This document shows, piece by piece, positions 43,358-52,389 of a stretch of DNA of 64,000 nt. Under the pieces are notes generated by a model. It saw only the letters and a list, made by a program, of their open reading frames with translations, was not told the DNA's origin and did not search any database. Position numbers and translations under genes: made by a program. The stretch covers positions 1,674,001 through 1,738,000 of the forward strand of contig NZ_JAQNDL010000001.1 in assembly GCF_028368995.1 (NCBI RefSeq). The letters are read 5' to 3'. The stretch's first letter is position 1, and each line of letters opens with the position of its first letter. Source of the DNA: Nannocystis bainbridge (lineage in GTDB: Bacteria > Myxococcota_A > Polyangia > Nannocystales > Nannocystaceae).

Positions 43358-44533
43358 ATGAACGAACTGCTGCTCATCGACCTCACCGCCTGGATCGGCG
43401 AGAAGCTCTTACTGCTCGTGCTGGGGCTGGGGCTGCTCACCATGTTGGTGATGCCGGCGATGCGGCTGTCGGCGCTGGCGGTCGGCACGGCGCGCTGGCT
43501 GGCGCTGGCCGTGCCGCGGCTGCTGCGGCGCCGCGCCCTCGCCGGCGAGCCGTCGCGGCCGCTGCAGCTCGGCGGCCTCTCGGGCCCGCTCGCGCGGCTG
43601 ATCCGCCAGACCCGCACCCTCGCGCTCGAGCTGCGCCGCTCGAGCGACGCCGCCGTCGACTGGCCCGTCGAGCCGGCCCAGCCCGATCCGCCGCGCAGCG
43701 GCTGGCGCGAGCTGCTGCTCGGGGTCGCCGACGCCAACGCCCCGCTCACGGCGATCCGCGGCGACGTATTCGCCTGGATCGGCACGGTCGAGGCCATGTC
43801 GGCCAGCGATCGCCAGCTGCTGGTCGGGCTCGGCGTCGAAGTCGAAGCGGTCCGCCGCGCGCTGACCGACGAGGGCGCGCCGGTCGAGATCGTGCGGGCC
43901 CTCGCCGGCCTGCTGTGGAGCATCGACGAGCGGCTCGCCACCGTCGGCGCGTTCGGCTATCGCGGCACCAGCGTCGTCCAGGCCGCGCTGCCGGGCACGA
44001 GCGCGCGGGCGCTGACGACCGGCGGCGACGAGGACGAAACCCGGGCCCGCCGCGGGCGCTGGGCCGGGACGGTGGCCGAGCACGGCCCCGGGCTGTCGCA
44101 GATGGCCGCCAGCTACTCGCGCGGCGCGGCCGACCGCGCCGACCTCGAGCAGGACATCGCCCTCGCGCTGTGGCGCGCGCTGCCGCTGTTCCGCGGCGAG
44201 TCGTCGCTCAAGACTTTTGCTTATCGGGTCGCCCGCTACTGTTGTTTCCGCCACGTCCGCCGGCGCAAGGACTTCGACGCGAGCGTCGACCCGGCCAGCG
44301 TCGCCGACCCGGCCGCCAGCATCGAGTCGGCGATGCTGCGCGCCGACCAGCGCGCCCGCATCGAGCAGGCATTGACCGACCTGCCCGACAACCTCGAGTC
44401 GGTGATGACGCTGCACCTCTCCGGCCAGTCGTACGCGCAGATCGCCGAGACCCTCGGCATCACCGAGCGCAACGTCTCGGTCCGCCTGTCCCGCGCCCGC
44501 GCCCGCCTGCGCCGCCAGCTCGTCGCCGCCTGA
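43358..44533 (+). CDS. membrane-anchored sigma-70-like protein
   Basis: This 391-residue protein has one strong membrane segment at about residues 16-38 (KLLLLVLGLGLLTMLVMPAM) and perhaps a second at 45-55. About 180 residues of helical linker follow. The C-terminal 150 residues are an ECF sigma core: region 2 with DLEQDIALALWRALPLFRGE and FAYRVARYCCFRHVRRRK, and region 4 with LPDNLESVMTLHLSGQSYAQ, then IAETLGITERNVSVRLSRARARLRR. Most ECF factors are soluble and about 190 residues. The extra N-terminal half suggests membrane tethering with release, or direct sensing. The ATG at 43358 has GCAGG just upstream, and the whole span has coding character. Repeat DNA derived from its 3' end follows. 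Confidence 0.78.
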   Translation: MNELLLIDLTAWIGEKLLLLVLGLGLLTMLVMPAMRLSALAVGTARWLALAVPRLLRRRALAGEPSRPLQLGGLSGPLARLIRQTRTLALELRRSSDAAVDWPVEPAQPDPPRSGWRELLLGVADANAPLTAIRGDVFAWIGTVEAMSASDRQLLVGLGVEVEAVRRALTDEGAPVEIVRALAGLLWSIDERLATVGAFGYRGTSVVQAALPGTSARALTTGGDEDETRARRGRWAGTVAEHGPGLSQMAASYSRGAADRADLEQDIALALWRALPLFRGESSLKTFAYRVARYCCFRHVRRRKDFDASVDPASVADPAASIESAMLRADQRARIEQALTDLPDNLESVMTLHLSGQSYAQIAETLGITERNVSVRLSRARARLRRQLVAA

Positions 44534-44676
44534 GCGCGAGCGCTGCGTCGCCCGCTCGGCGCAGCGCTGCGTCACCTGCTCGGCGCGCTGCACGAGCGCA
44601 GCGCAGCGTCACCCGCTCGTCGCCGCCCGAGCGCGGCCCGGCGCAGCGCCGCCCGCTCGTCGCCGCCCGAGCGCGA
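44518..44676. repeat. tandem repeats derived from the end of the sigma gene
   Basis: CCCGCTCGTCGCCGCCCGAG continues as a 24-bp repeat at 44612-44635 and 44652-44675, 40 bp apart. A similar sequence, CTCGTCGCCGCCTGAGCGCG, spans the stop codon of the sigma gene, and two weaker copies lie between. They fill the gap between convergent genes. Confidence 0.7.
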
Positions 44677-46572
44677 TCAGAACGCCGCCTCCATCTCGAC
44701 CAGCCGCTCCTCGAAGTCCATCTGCTTGCGCGGCGCCGCGGGGCTCGGTGAGGCCGTCTCCTGCATCTGCTTGCGCTTCACGTCGAGCACCAGCGACGGC
44801 GGATACTCGACCTGATACGAGACCCGGAACGAGCGCTCCTCGCGGGCCGCGAGCGTCACCGTCCAGCGCACGATGCCCTTGACGTCGGCCTTCTCGCTCG
44901 GTCCAATGCGCACGTTGCTGACCCGCACGTCGCTGTTCTCCGCCACCGGGATGCGCTCGGCCAGCACCACCGTGACCGGCCGCTCCGACAGGTTGCGCGC
45001 CTTGCTGACGAACGACAGCTGCATGCGGTTGCGGGCGTTGCGTTGCAGCGAGCTCTGATGCCGGTCGAGCTCGCGCGCCAGCTTGACCTGATCGGCGACG
45101 CTGAAGAACAGCGAGAAGTCCTCGTCCCGGGCCACGAAGTCGATATCGGTCATGCCGAGGAACGCCCCGTCCTGGTAGCGGGCGACCCCGCCGGGCAGCA
45201 GCGCCTGCTCGGTCTTGTTGGTCATCTCGAGCGTGACCGCGGCGTTGAGTGATTCTTCGGGCGCGGCGATGATGCGGCGCTGGGCCTTGATCCGGCTGCT
45301 GCCGATGCGGACCCGGATCGATCTCCCGTCGGACCTGGCGATCACCGGGTCGCGGGCGACGAAGTGAGCCGTCGTCCCGCGCGTCTGCAGGCCCGCGAAG
45401 ATCTCGACCGTCTTGCTCTGCACCCGCTCCAGCAGCGCCAGGTTGCTCGAGTACGAGCGCTCGAACTGCTCGACCTCCGAGATGCGCTTCGCGGCCGCCT
45501 GGTTCATGCGGTTCCAGTGCACGTTCTGCTCGGCGAACTTCTGCTGCGCCGTGGTGAACGAAGTCAGCTCCCGCGTCACGCTGCGCGACACCTCCGGGCC
45601 CTTGCCCAGCGCCAGCATCTCGAGCTCCGGGATCCGCTCGCTGTCGGACGACGACTGGGTCGAGAACGACAGCTCCGCGTGACTCCAGTCCTCGCCCGTC
45701 GTCTGCGTGACCACGGCGAACGACGTCAGCTCCACCGCCTCGGGGTCGCTCGCGCCCGACCGCACCTCGTGCATCGGCTCCCACGTCGCCCCGGGCGTCG
45801 CGTAGGTCAGCGTCAACGTCGCCTCGCCCGCCGCGCTGCCCTGCACCGTCACCAGCACCATCGTCTCCTCGAGCCGGGTCAGGCGGCTCAGCTCCTCGAG
45901 GTTGCGCGCGCTGGCCTCGACGTCGGGCGCCAGCAGCTCGCGCGCGGCCCGGGCGTCGCGCCGCGACGACGCGGTCTTGCGCAGCGTGCCGGACACGAAC
46001 TCGATGACCTCGCCGTAGCTGTCGACCTTGATCTCGCGCTTGACCCCGTCGTCGCCGAGCTTCTCGAGCGAGAACACCTTGATGGACTCGACGTGCTTCT
46101 GCTGGGCGTCGAGGATCGCCAGCTCGTCGTCGAGCGCTTGCAACTTCTGCAGCAGCTCCTTGTGCCGCAGCTCGGCCTTGCGGAACCCCTCGTCGGTCGA
46201 GCGGGCCAGAAACCGCCGCTCGACGCTCACGTCGACGATCTTGCCGGCGCTGGTCGAGGCCCGCACCGAGCCCTCGTCGACCCACCCCGGCAGCTTCTTG
46301 AACCGAAACACCTTGGGCTCGTTCGTCAAGCTCACGCGGGCGTCGCGGCTGACCAGGGCGCGGTCCGAATACACGGTGACCCGGCCGATGCGCGAGGTCA
46401 CCCCGCGCTCCGCGGGGTCCTCGGGCCCGTCGGCGACCGCCGCCGCGAGGGCGAACACGGGCGGCGGGGGCTCCTCCGGCCGGCCCTTCGAGGGGACCGC
46501 GGCCCGGGTGGCGCACCCGGCGACGAGCGTAAAAAGGACGGTGAACGACTTCCAGACGAAGGGCCGCGGCAA
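44677..46572 (-). CDS. DUF4139/DUF4140 (MuiA-like) lipoprotein
   Basis: This protein of about 631 residues has the N-terminal DUF4140 pattern (RIGRVTVYSDRALVSRDA, then GWVDEGSVRAS), a coiled coil with LQALDDELAILDAQQKH and the C-terminal DUF4139 region (LTYATPGATWEPMHEVR, then EDWSHAELSFSTQ and WTVTLAAREERSFRVSYQVEYP). The family is related to mucoidy-inhibitor MuiA; its biochemistry is unknown. I choose the TTG at 46572: TACAAT, a near-ideal -10, lies 8 nt upstream, and it yields MPRPFVWKSFTVLFTLVAGC with lipobox LVAGC. The longer GTG start at 46614 would place this -10 inside the gene. Confidence 0.85.
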   Translation of the reverse strand: MPRPFVWKSFTVLFTLVAGCATRAAVPSKGRPEEPPPPVFALAAAVADGPEDPAERGVTSRIGRVTVYSDRALVSRDARVSLTNEPKVFRFKKLPGWVDEGSVRASTSAGKIVDVSVERRFLARSTDEGFRKAELRHKELLQKLQALDDELAILDAQQKHVESIKVFSLEKLGDDGVKREIKVDSYGEVIEFVSGTLRKTASSRRDARAARELLAPDVEASARNLEELSRLTRLEETMVLVTVQGSAAGEATLTLTYATPGATWEPMHEVRSGASDPEAVELTSFAVVTQTTGEDWSHAELSFSTQSSSDSERIPELEMLALGKGPEVSRSVTRELTSFTTAQQKFAEQNVHWNRMNQAAAKRISEVEQFERSYSSNLALLERVQSKTVEIFAGLQTRGTTAHFVARDPVIARSDGRSIRVRIGSSRIKAQRRIIAAPEESLNAAVTLEMTNKTEQALLPGGVARYQDGAFLGMTDIDFVARDEDFSLFFSVADQVKLARELDRHQSSLQRNARNRMQLSFVSKARNLSERPVTVVLAERIPVAENSDVRVSNVRIGPSEKADVKGIVRWTVTLAAREERSFRVSYQVEYPPSLVLDVKRKQMQETASPSPAAPRKQMDFEERLVEMEAAF

Positions 46573-46580
46573 AGTGGTCG

Positions 46581-46586
46581 ATTGTA
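46581..46586 (-). promoter_or_regulatory. -10 TACAAT deciding a TTG start
   Basis: TACAAT on the minus strand ends 8 nt before TTG 46572 and lies downstream of the alternative GTG 46614, so it favours the TTG. Confidence 0.55.
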
Positions 46587-46642
46587 CGTCGGACGGCCCC
46601 CGCCGATCTGCCACCCCCGACGCGCGCCCCCGCTCGCCCCGC

Positions 46643-47728
46643 TCAGAGCTTCACGGTCGGCGGGACGATCAGCGGCACCGGCTCGGGCGCAGCCACGATC
46701 ACGTCCGGGTGGCGGAACGCCTCGAACAGCGACAGCGCCACCGCGATCACCACCGGCCCGAGGACGATGCCGACGAACCCGAACAGCCGCAGCCCGCCCA
46801 GCACCGCGAAGAAGATCAGCAGCTCGTGGAGCTCGGTCCGCTTGCCGACCAGGCGCGGGCGCAAAAAGTTGTCGATGAGGCCGATGGCGAAGATGCCCCA
46901 CACCGTGAGGAGGATCGCCTTGATCCAAGCGCCCTGGATCGCCAGGTAGATCGCCGCGGGTACCCAGACCAGGAACGCGCCGATCAGCGACATGAAGATC
47001 ATCACCACGCCCCACAGCAGCGCCGAGGGCACGCCCAGGACCCAAAACGCCAGCCCACCGAGCGTGCCCTGGATCGCGGCGACCACCAGACCGCCGTAGA
47101 TGCTCGCGGCCACGACCTCGCGCACGCGCAGCAGCAGCGCCCGCGTCGGCTGGTTGCGCAGCGGGATCGCCGTCGCCAGCGCGTCGCGGATCGTCAGGCC
47201 GTCGCGGAAGAAATAGAACATCACGAACAGCGCCAGCAGCGAGCCGACCAGCATCGTCGCGGCGTTCTGCACCACGTACAGCATGCGCGTCGCCAGCTCG
47301 CCGCCGAGGGTGCTCAGGTACTCGGTGACCTGGACCCGGATGTGCAGGACGTCCATGCGCTCGTTGAGCCAGCGGACGGCGGAGCCGGTGGTGGCCGACG
47401 ACGGATCGGTCAAGCTCGCCACTGCCCCCTGCAGGCTGCTGACGGCCGGGCCGATCTCGCGGAACATCGCCCAGCCGATCAGCGCCAGCGGCAGGCCGAT
47501 CAGCAGGACCACGATCAGGCACGCCAGCAGCGCGCTGAGGTTGGGCCGCCGCGTCCGTTGCAAGATCCGCCGATGCACCGGCTCGAGCGTGATCGTGAGC
47601 ACGCTGGCCCACGCCAGCACGTCGATGAACGGCACGAGCATCAGCCAGCACAAATAAAGCGTGCCGCTCAGGGCGGCGACGAGGATGATCCAGCGGGCCT
47701 TCTCGCGGTTGTCGATCGAGTTGTTCAT
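46643..47728 (-). CDS. AI-2E family transporter
   Basis: This 361-residue membrane protein has about eight segments and the family signatures: the N-terminal pair (ILVAALSGTLYLCWLMLVPF, FIDVLAWASVLTI), the amphipathic middle with the LLALFVMFYFFRDG motif, GGLVVAAIQGTLGGLAF, IGAFLVWVPAAIYL and DNFLRPRLVGKRTELHELLIFF. Members were named for autoinducer-2 export, but many act as ion or small-molecule carriers, so the substrate is open. The ATG at 47728 gives the normal family length. It lies next to the DUF4139 gene with 70 nt between. Confidence 0.9.
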   Translation of the reverse strand: MNNSIDNREKARWIILVAALSGTLYLCWLMLVPFIDVLAWASVLTITLEPVHRRILQRTRRPNLSALLACLIVVLLIGLPLALIGWAMFREIGPAVSSLQGAVASLTDPSSATTGSAVRWLNERMDVLHIRVQVTEYLSTLGGELATRMLYVVQNAATMLVGSLLALFVMFYFFRDGLTIRDALATAIPLRNQPTRALLLRVREVVAASIYGGLVVAAIQGTLGGLAFWVLGVPSALLWGVVMIFMSLIGAFLVWVPAAIYLAIQGAWIKAILLTVWGIFAIGLIDNFLRPRLVGKRTELHELLIFFAVLGGLRLFGFVGIVLGPVVIAVALSLFEAFRHPDVIVAAPEPVPLIVPPTVKL

Positions 47729-48084
47729 CGTCGGGTGTCTGGCGGGGGGCGCGTCGCCAGGTCTCGCCTCGACCATCACCGTGATCGCGGTTGCACAAGT
47801 GCTCGCTCCGCCTAGCATCCACCCACGCGCCAGGAGCCCCGCGTCGGCCCACCCGCGCGCCGCCGGTCGGGGCTTGAAGTGGCGCCCCGGCCCGTCCGCG
47901 CACATCGCGGCGAGGCGAAGCCCGCGCTCCCGTCCCCGCGGCGTGCTCGACGACGTCGGCCCGCCCCGCGCCGGAGACCGGCGTTCGTGGCGACCGGCCC
48001 GCGGCGCCGATCGGGTCGCCCCTGGCCGACCCCGGCGACGGCGGGGCGTCTCCACTCGCCAGCCGCGCCGGCGACTGCCATCCA
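47729..48084. other. 356-bp gap, nothing recognised
   Basis: GC-rich sequence between the AI-2E gene start and the end of the next minus-strand gene. The AI-2E frame is open upstream but without family similarity. I see no repeat array, hairpin or RNA gene. Confidence 0.4.
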
Positions 48085-48852
48085 TCACAGCAGCGTCGCG
48101 TAATCGAAGCCCGACTCGGTCACGAGGTGCACGCCCGGCGTCACCTCCACGAGCGGCGTCTCGCAGGTCGCGTCGATCGCCATGCGCGCGCCGTACAGCG
48201 GACCGGGCACCATGAACGGCGCCGACACGTGGGTGTCGAGCCGGCCGGAGATCCACAGCGTCGCGCCGACGGTGGTCTTGACGATCACCAGCGGGCTGTC
48301 GGCCGGCGTCGAGCCCTTGTTCCACGACTCGCTCCACTTCGGGCTCGCCGAGCTCGCGCCGATCTGGACGCTACAGTTTGCCCGCCCGTCGTAGAGGCCC
48401 GACCCGTCCCACGCGACCGACAGCTCGGCGCGGAAGGTCAGCGTCACCGGCGTGTTCTTCGGCAAGCTGGCGGAGGCGACCACGAAGCGATCGACGAAGC
48501 GGTTGCTGGTGTTGGCCGCGACCGCGGCGGGGAAGCTGGTCGCCTGGACCCGCGCGGCCTCGGCGGAGACGTGGCTGGACAGCGAACCCAGGTCGCTCCA
48601 GGCGAACGCCGCCGCGTCGGAGTAGAGGATCTGCGTGGAGTAATAGGCCCAGGTGGTGCCGGCCGGGTCGTGCTGCGCGTCGGCCGAGGTCTGGCCCGTC
48701 AGCGGCCCGACATACGCGGCCCCGCTGCCCGGCATGCCGCCGGTGACCGCGTGCGCGGTGACCGAGTAGTTCGGGCCCGCCGCCCGCGCCGGCGCGGCCG
48801 CTGCGAACGACGAGAGACAGGCGACAGCCACCGAGGTCGTCCAAAAGTGCAT
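48085..48852 (-). CDS. secreted protein of unknown function
   Basis: This 255-residue protein has a classical signal peptide (MHFWTTSVAVACLSSFAAAAPARA, cleavage near residue 24). The mature part is Ser/Ala/Thr-rich with beta-like stretches (LPKNTPVTLTFRAELSV and GLYDGRANCSVQIG) and only two Cys. There is no lipobox, sorting tail or catalytic motif I can name. The strand pattern resembles PEP-CTERM-type extracellular proteins but lacks the C-terminal anchor. A repeat array with a 28-bp perfect palindrome lies upstream. Confidence 0.65.
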   Translation of the reverse strand: MHFWTTSVAVACLSSFAAAAPARAAGPNYSVTAHAVTGGMPGSGAAYVGPLTGQTSADAQHDPAGTTWAYYSTQILYSDAAAFAWSDLGSLSSHVSAEAARVQATSFPAAVAANTSNRFVDRFVVASASLPKNTPVTLTFRAELSVAWDGSGLYDGRANCSVQIGASSASPKWSESWNKGSTPADSPLVIVKTTVGATLWISGRLDTHVSAPFMVPGPLYGARMAIDATCETPLVEVTPGVHLVTESGFDYATLL

Positions 48853-49009
48853 GCCCGGTGAGCGCCGTCAGCCAGCCCCGAGGATCGCGCCGGCCGACGC
48901 CGTGTGAACGCACGCGGCACGCCGTGAACCGGTTTGCCGCGCGGCCTACATGGAAATCCCGCCCGCGACCCGCGAGGGGCGGCGCTCGGCGCTCACCCAC
49001 GACTGATTC

Positions 49010-49070
49010 TGCTCTCATGGACATGTCCATGAGAGCATGTACTTTTAAACATGTTTAATACGACATGTCC
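49010..49070. repeat. 14-bp array, four units, with 28-bp perfect palindrome
   Basis: Units start at 49021, 49035, 49049 and 49063 (step 14). The first is embedded in a perfect palindrome spanning 49010-49037, with half-site TGCTCTCATGGACA. The array lies 3' of the minus-strand kinase gene and 5' of the secreted-protein gene. Confidence 0.9.
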
Positions 49071-49135
49071 TATCGTTTCAATCGTTATCATCGGCAGCGC
49101 ACTGCCGGCCTCATGCGAGGTTGGCACGCGGCCGC

Positions 49136-52030
49136 TCAGCGCTCCTGCCCTGCAAGCCACGCCTCGACCTCGCGCAGCTGCCCTTGCGCCGCCGCCCCGA
49201 TCTCCCGAAACCCCTCCGCCGCAGCGCCGGCCTCCGCGAGCGCGCGGCTGCGGTCGCCGCCGGTAGCGACCAGCGCCCGCGCCAGATCGAAGTGCGCCTC
49301 CGGCTCGAGGTACTGCCGGCCCGCGCTGTCCTCATAAAGCCTCACCGCTCGCTCGAGCAGCGCCAGCGCCTCGCCCGGTCGGTCCTGCAAGTACAGGCGC
49401 CCGAGGCTGGCCAGGCTGACCGCCACGTTCGGGTGGTCGCGCCCGAGCGCCTTCTCCTTGATCGCCAGCGCTCGCTCGACCAGCGCGATCGCCTTGCCCG
49501 GGTCGCCCGTGGCCGCGTACACATTGGCCAGGTTGCCCAGCACGCGGGCCACGTCCGGGTGTTCGGGCCCCAGGCTGCGGCTCCAGATGGCGATCGCGCG
49601 CTCGTACAGCGCCTTGGCCCGCGCGTACGCCTTCGCCTCCACGTACACGTTGGCCAGGCCGTTGAGGCTGAACGCGATGTCGACGTGATCGCGGCCGAGC
49701 GCCGCCTCCTTGAGCGCCAGCCCGCGCTCGTGCAGCGCCGCCGCGGTCGTCAGGTCGCCCATCTTCGACGCCGCGCTGGCGAGGTTGCTCAGGCTCTCGG
49801 CCACCGCCGGGTGGTCCGGGCCCAGCGCCGCCTCCTGGATCACCAGCGCGCGCGCGTACAGCCGGTGCGCCGCCGCCAGCTCGCCGGCCTCGATGTGCGC
49901 GTGGCCCAGGTGCTGCAGCGACGCCGCCACGTCCGGGTGGGCCGGCCCGAGCGCCGCCACCGTCAGCGCCAGCGCCCGCTCGGCCTGCTCGCGCGCCGCC
50001 GCGAACGACCCCGCCGCCTGGTTCGTCATCGCCAGGTTGCTCAGCGTCGTCGCCACGTCCGGGTGCTCGCGGCCCAGCGCCGCCTCGCGGATCGCCAGCG
50101 CCTGCTCGTAGGCGCCGCGCGCCAGCGCATAGTCGCCGGCGACGTAGTGCAGCGCCGCCAGGCTGTTGAGCCGCTGGGCCTCGCGCAGCCGCTCGGGGTC
50201 GCCCGCGTGGGCCGCCGCGACCTCGGCGTGCTGGGCCCACGCGCGCGCCTCGGCCGGGCGCCGCTGCTTGTAGCCGACCAGGAACGTCAGCTCGGCGGCC
50301 GCCTGCGCCGCGACGTCCCACGCCCCCGCGCGCGCCGCCGCGAAGTAGGCCGCCGTGTCGGCCGCCGCCGCCCGGTCCGGCAGCGCCAGGCCGCGCGCCA
50401 GCTCGCCCTCGGCCGCGCGTGCATCCGCCACCAGCGGCGGCCAGGCCAGCGCCTCCGCCCGCGCGCGCGCCGGCTCGAGCCTCGCCAGGCCCTCCACGTA
50501 GCGCCCGGCGAGCCCGAGCGAGCGAGCCCGGGCCAGCTCCGCGCGCAGCTCCCCGACCTCGGCCCGGCCCTCGGTCGGCGGCGCGGGCAGCCGGCGCAGC
50601 AGCTCCGGGTCGACGCACGCCTCCACCCCGCGCAGGCTGGCCGCGGCCGCCACCGCCATCTGCACCGCCGTCCGGTCGGCGCGGGTCAGCTCGCCGATCA
50701 GCGACTCGATCGCCGAGCGCCGCTCGGCCAGGCACCACTCCGCGCGGTCGAACGTGCCGGCGTCCCAGCGGCCCTCGACCTCGACGCGCACGCAGGCGCG
50801 CGCGCGCGCCGACTGCCACGCGCGCACCTGGTCTTCGAGCCAGGTCGAGGTCCGGATCGCCGTCCACTCCGCCTGCGGGAACCCGGTCGCGCGGAACGCC
50901 AGCCGCAGGCGCTCGCGCGCGGCGGGGTTCCAGGTCGCGTCGAGCTCGCCCGCCTGCGCCGCGCAGCCGGCCAGCCGCCGCGCGTGGTCCCACTGGCGCA
51001 GGCCGACGATCGCCGTCACCGCCACCGCCACCGCCACCACGGTCGCCCCGAAGGCGCGCCGGCGGGCCCGCGCCTGGCCGCGGTCGAGCGCGGCCAGCAG
51101 CGCCGTCATCGACGGCCAGCGCCGCCCCGGCTCGTTCGCCAGCCCGCGCGCCAGCACCTGTCGCAGCCACGGCGGCGCCCGGCGGCCGCGCGGGGGCGCC
51201 CGCAGCAGCCCCGCCATCACCTGCGTCGCCAGCTCGATCGGCGTCTCGCCGGCGAACGGCCGCTCGCCGTACAGCAGCTCCCACGCCGTCACGCACCACG
51301 CGAACTGGTCGACCGCCGGCGTCGCCTCCAGCCCCATCCACTGCTCCGGCGCCATGTACCCCGGCGTGCCCTCGAGCGCGCCGACCCGGGTCAACCGCAG
51401 CGTCAGCAGATCGAGCCCCGTCGGCGCCGTCGTGTGGTCCGACAGACCCGGCGAAAGCACCGTCGGCTCGGGCGCTCGCCCGTGCGCCAGCCCGAAGTCC
51501 ATCACCCGCACGCGCCCGTCGCCGCCGACCATCACGTTGTCGGGCTTCAGATCGCGGTGCACCAGCCCCGCCGCGTGGGCCGCCTCGATCCCGCGGCCCG
51601 CCTCTCGCAACACCCGGAGCGCCTCCGGCCACGGCCTCGTCCGGCCCGCCGCCCACGTCCGCAGCGTCTGGCCCTCGATCAGCTCCATCGCGATCCACAC
51701 CCGCTCGCCGTGCGTGCCGGTGTCGTGGACCGCGACCACGTTCGGGTGCGACAGCTTGGCCAGCGCCTGGGCCTCGCGCAGCAGGCGGATCCGGTCGACC
51801 TCCGCGCTCTCGCGCTGGGCCCCGGGGATCACCAGCTTGATGGCGATCTTGCGCTCGAGCTCGGGGTCCCGCGCGGCGTACACCACCCCCATCCCGCCGA
51901 CGCCGAGCCGCTCGAGGATCGTGTAGCGGCCGATCCGCGCGCCCCGCGGCAGCTCGTCCTCGGACGCGAGCAGGGCCGGCTCCGAACGCACCGGGCTGGC
52001 CGTGGCCGCGGCGGTGGTGTCGAGCTGCAC
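49136..52030 (-). CDS. Ser/Thr kinase with membrane segment and TPR repeats
   Basis: This 964-residue protein has a kinase domain at about 34-300: GVGGMGVV, Lys65, HRDLKPDN, MDFGLA and GTPGYMAPEQ. A membrane segment near 330-350 (FGATVVAVAVAVTAIVGL) is followed by the shared Cys module (GCAAQAGEL, ATW, CVRVEVEG, CLAERR). The C-terminal half has about eight TPR units (ALAIREAALGREHPDVATTL is one start). The GTG at 52030 is chosen: TACGGT lies 5 nt upstream, whereas the in-frame GTG at 52084 would put it inside the gene and add an unconserved leader. Of the kinases here it is most like the one at 9675. Repeat arrays flank both ends. Confidence 0.92.
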   Translation of the reverse strand: MQLDTTAAATASPVRSEPALLASEDELPRGARIGRYTILERLGVGGMGVVYAARDPELERKIAIKLVIPGAQRESAEVDRIRLLREAQALAKLSHPNVVAVHDTGTHGERVWIAMELIEGQTLRTWAAGRTRPWPEALRVLREAGRGIEAAHAAGLVHRDLKPDNVMVGGDGRVRVMDFGLAHGRAPEPTVLSPGLSDHTTAPTGLDLLTLRLTRVGALEGTPGYMAPEQWMGLEATPAVDQFAWCVTAWELLYGERPFAGETPIELATQVMAGLLRAPPRGRRAPPWLRQVLARGLANEPGRRWPSMTALLAALDRGQARARRRAFGATVVAVAVAVTAIVGLRQWDHARRLAGCAAQAGELDATWNPAARERLRLAFRATGFPQAEWTAIRTSTWLEDQVRAWQSARARACVRVEVEGRWDAGTFDRAEWCLAERRSAIESLIGELTRADRTAVQMAVAAAASLRGVEACVDPELLRRLPAPPTEGRAEVGELRAELARARSLGLAGRYVEGLARLEPARARAEALAWPPLVADARAAEGELARGLALPDRAAAADTAAYFAAARAGAWDVAAQAAAELTFLVGYKQRRPAEARAWAQHAEVAAAHAGDPERLREAQRLNSLAALHYVAGDYALARGAYEQALAIREAALGREHPDVATTLSNLAMTNQAAGSFAAAREQAERALALTVAALGPAHPDVAASLQHLGHAHIEAGELAAAHRLYARALVIQEAALGPDHPAVAESLSNLASAASKMGDLTTAAALHERGLALKEAALGRDHVDIAFSLNGLANVYVEAKAYARAKALYERAIAIWSRSLGPEHPDVARVLGNLANVYAATGDPGKAIALVERALAIKEKALGRDHPNVAVSLASLGRLYLQDRPGEALALLERAVRLYEDSAGRQYLEPEAHFDLARALVATGGDRSRALAEAGAAAEGFREIGAAAQGQLREVEAWLAGQER

Positions 52031-52035
52031 GCGCC

Positions 52036-52041
52036 ACCGTA
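52036..52041 (-). promoter_or_regulatory. -10-like TACGGT deciding a GTG start
   Basis: TACGGT on the minus strand ends 5 nt before GTG 52030, the same hexamer as at the sigma gene (2767). Confidence 0.55.
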
Positions 52042-52146
52042 TCGCCCCGGCCCGCGCAATTGAAGGCCCGTTTTCGCCCGTCACGGCGCCGCGAGAGGAC
52101 CCGCGTCGGCGGGAGAGCCCGCAGGACCCGCCGGCAGCGATTCATC

Positions 52147-52210
52147 GCATGCCCTCTCGGACATGTCCCTCACGACATTTTCAAAAGGACATGTCCTCAT
52201 GAACATGTCC
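52147..52210. repeat. 14-bp array, five units
   Basis: Units start at 52147 (GCATGCCC), 52161, 52175, 52189 and 52203, all steps 14. The array lies between the kinase start and the relic/thioredoxin region, all on the minus strand. Confidence 0.92.
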
Positions 52211-52284
52211 ATCCGACCATAAACTCGGATCCGCCGACAAGTCGACACGCAGGTCCCGTCACTCCCGGGCGAGCCACGCGAACC

Positions 52285-52382
52285 CGGCCCGGCGCGACGC
52301 CCTCACGTCTCCGGGCAGCACCCCGCACGAGCACGGCCCGGCGCGACGCCTTCGCGTCTCCGGGCAGCACCCCGCCCACGTC
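52285..52382. repeat. 49-bp direct tandem repeat
   Basis: CGGCCCGGCGCGACGCC followed by a shared CTCCGGGCAGCACCCCGC block occurs at 52285 and again at 52334, a 49-bp step with few changes. It lies downstream of the sigma-54-activator relic, in the same open frame. Confidence 0.75.
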
Positions 52383-52389
52383 CCGACCC

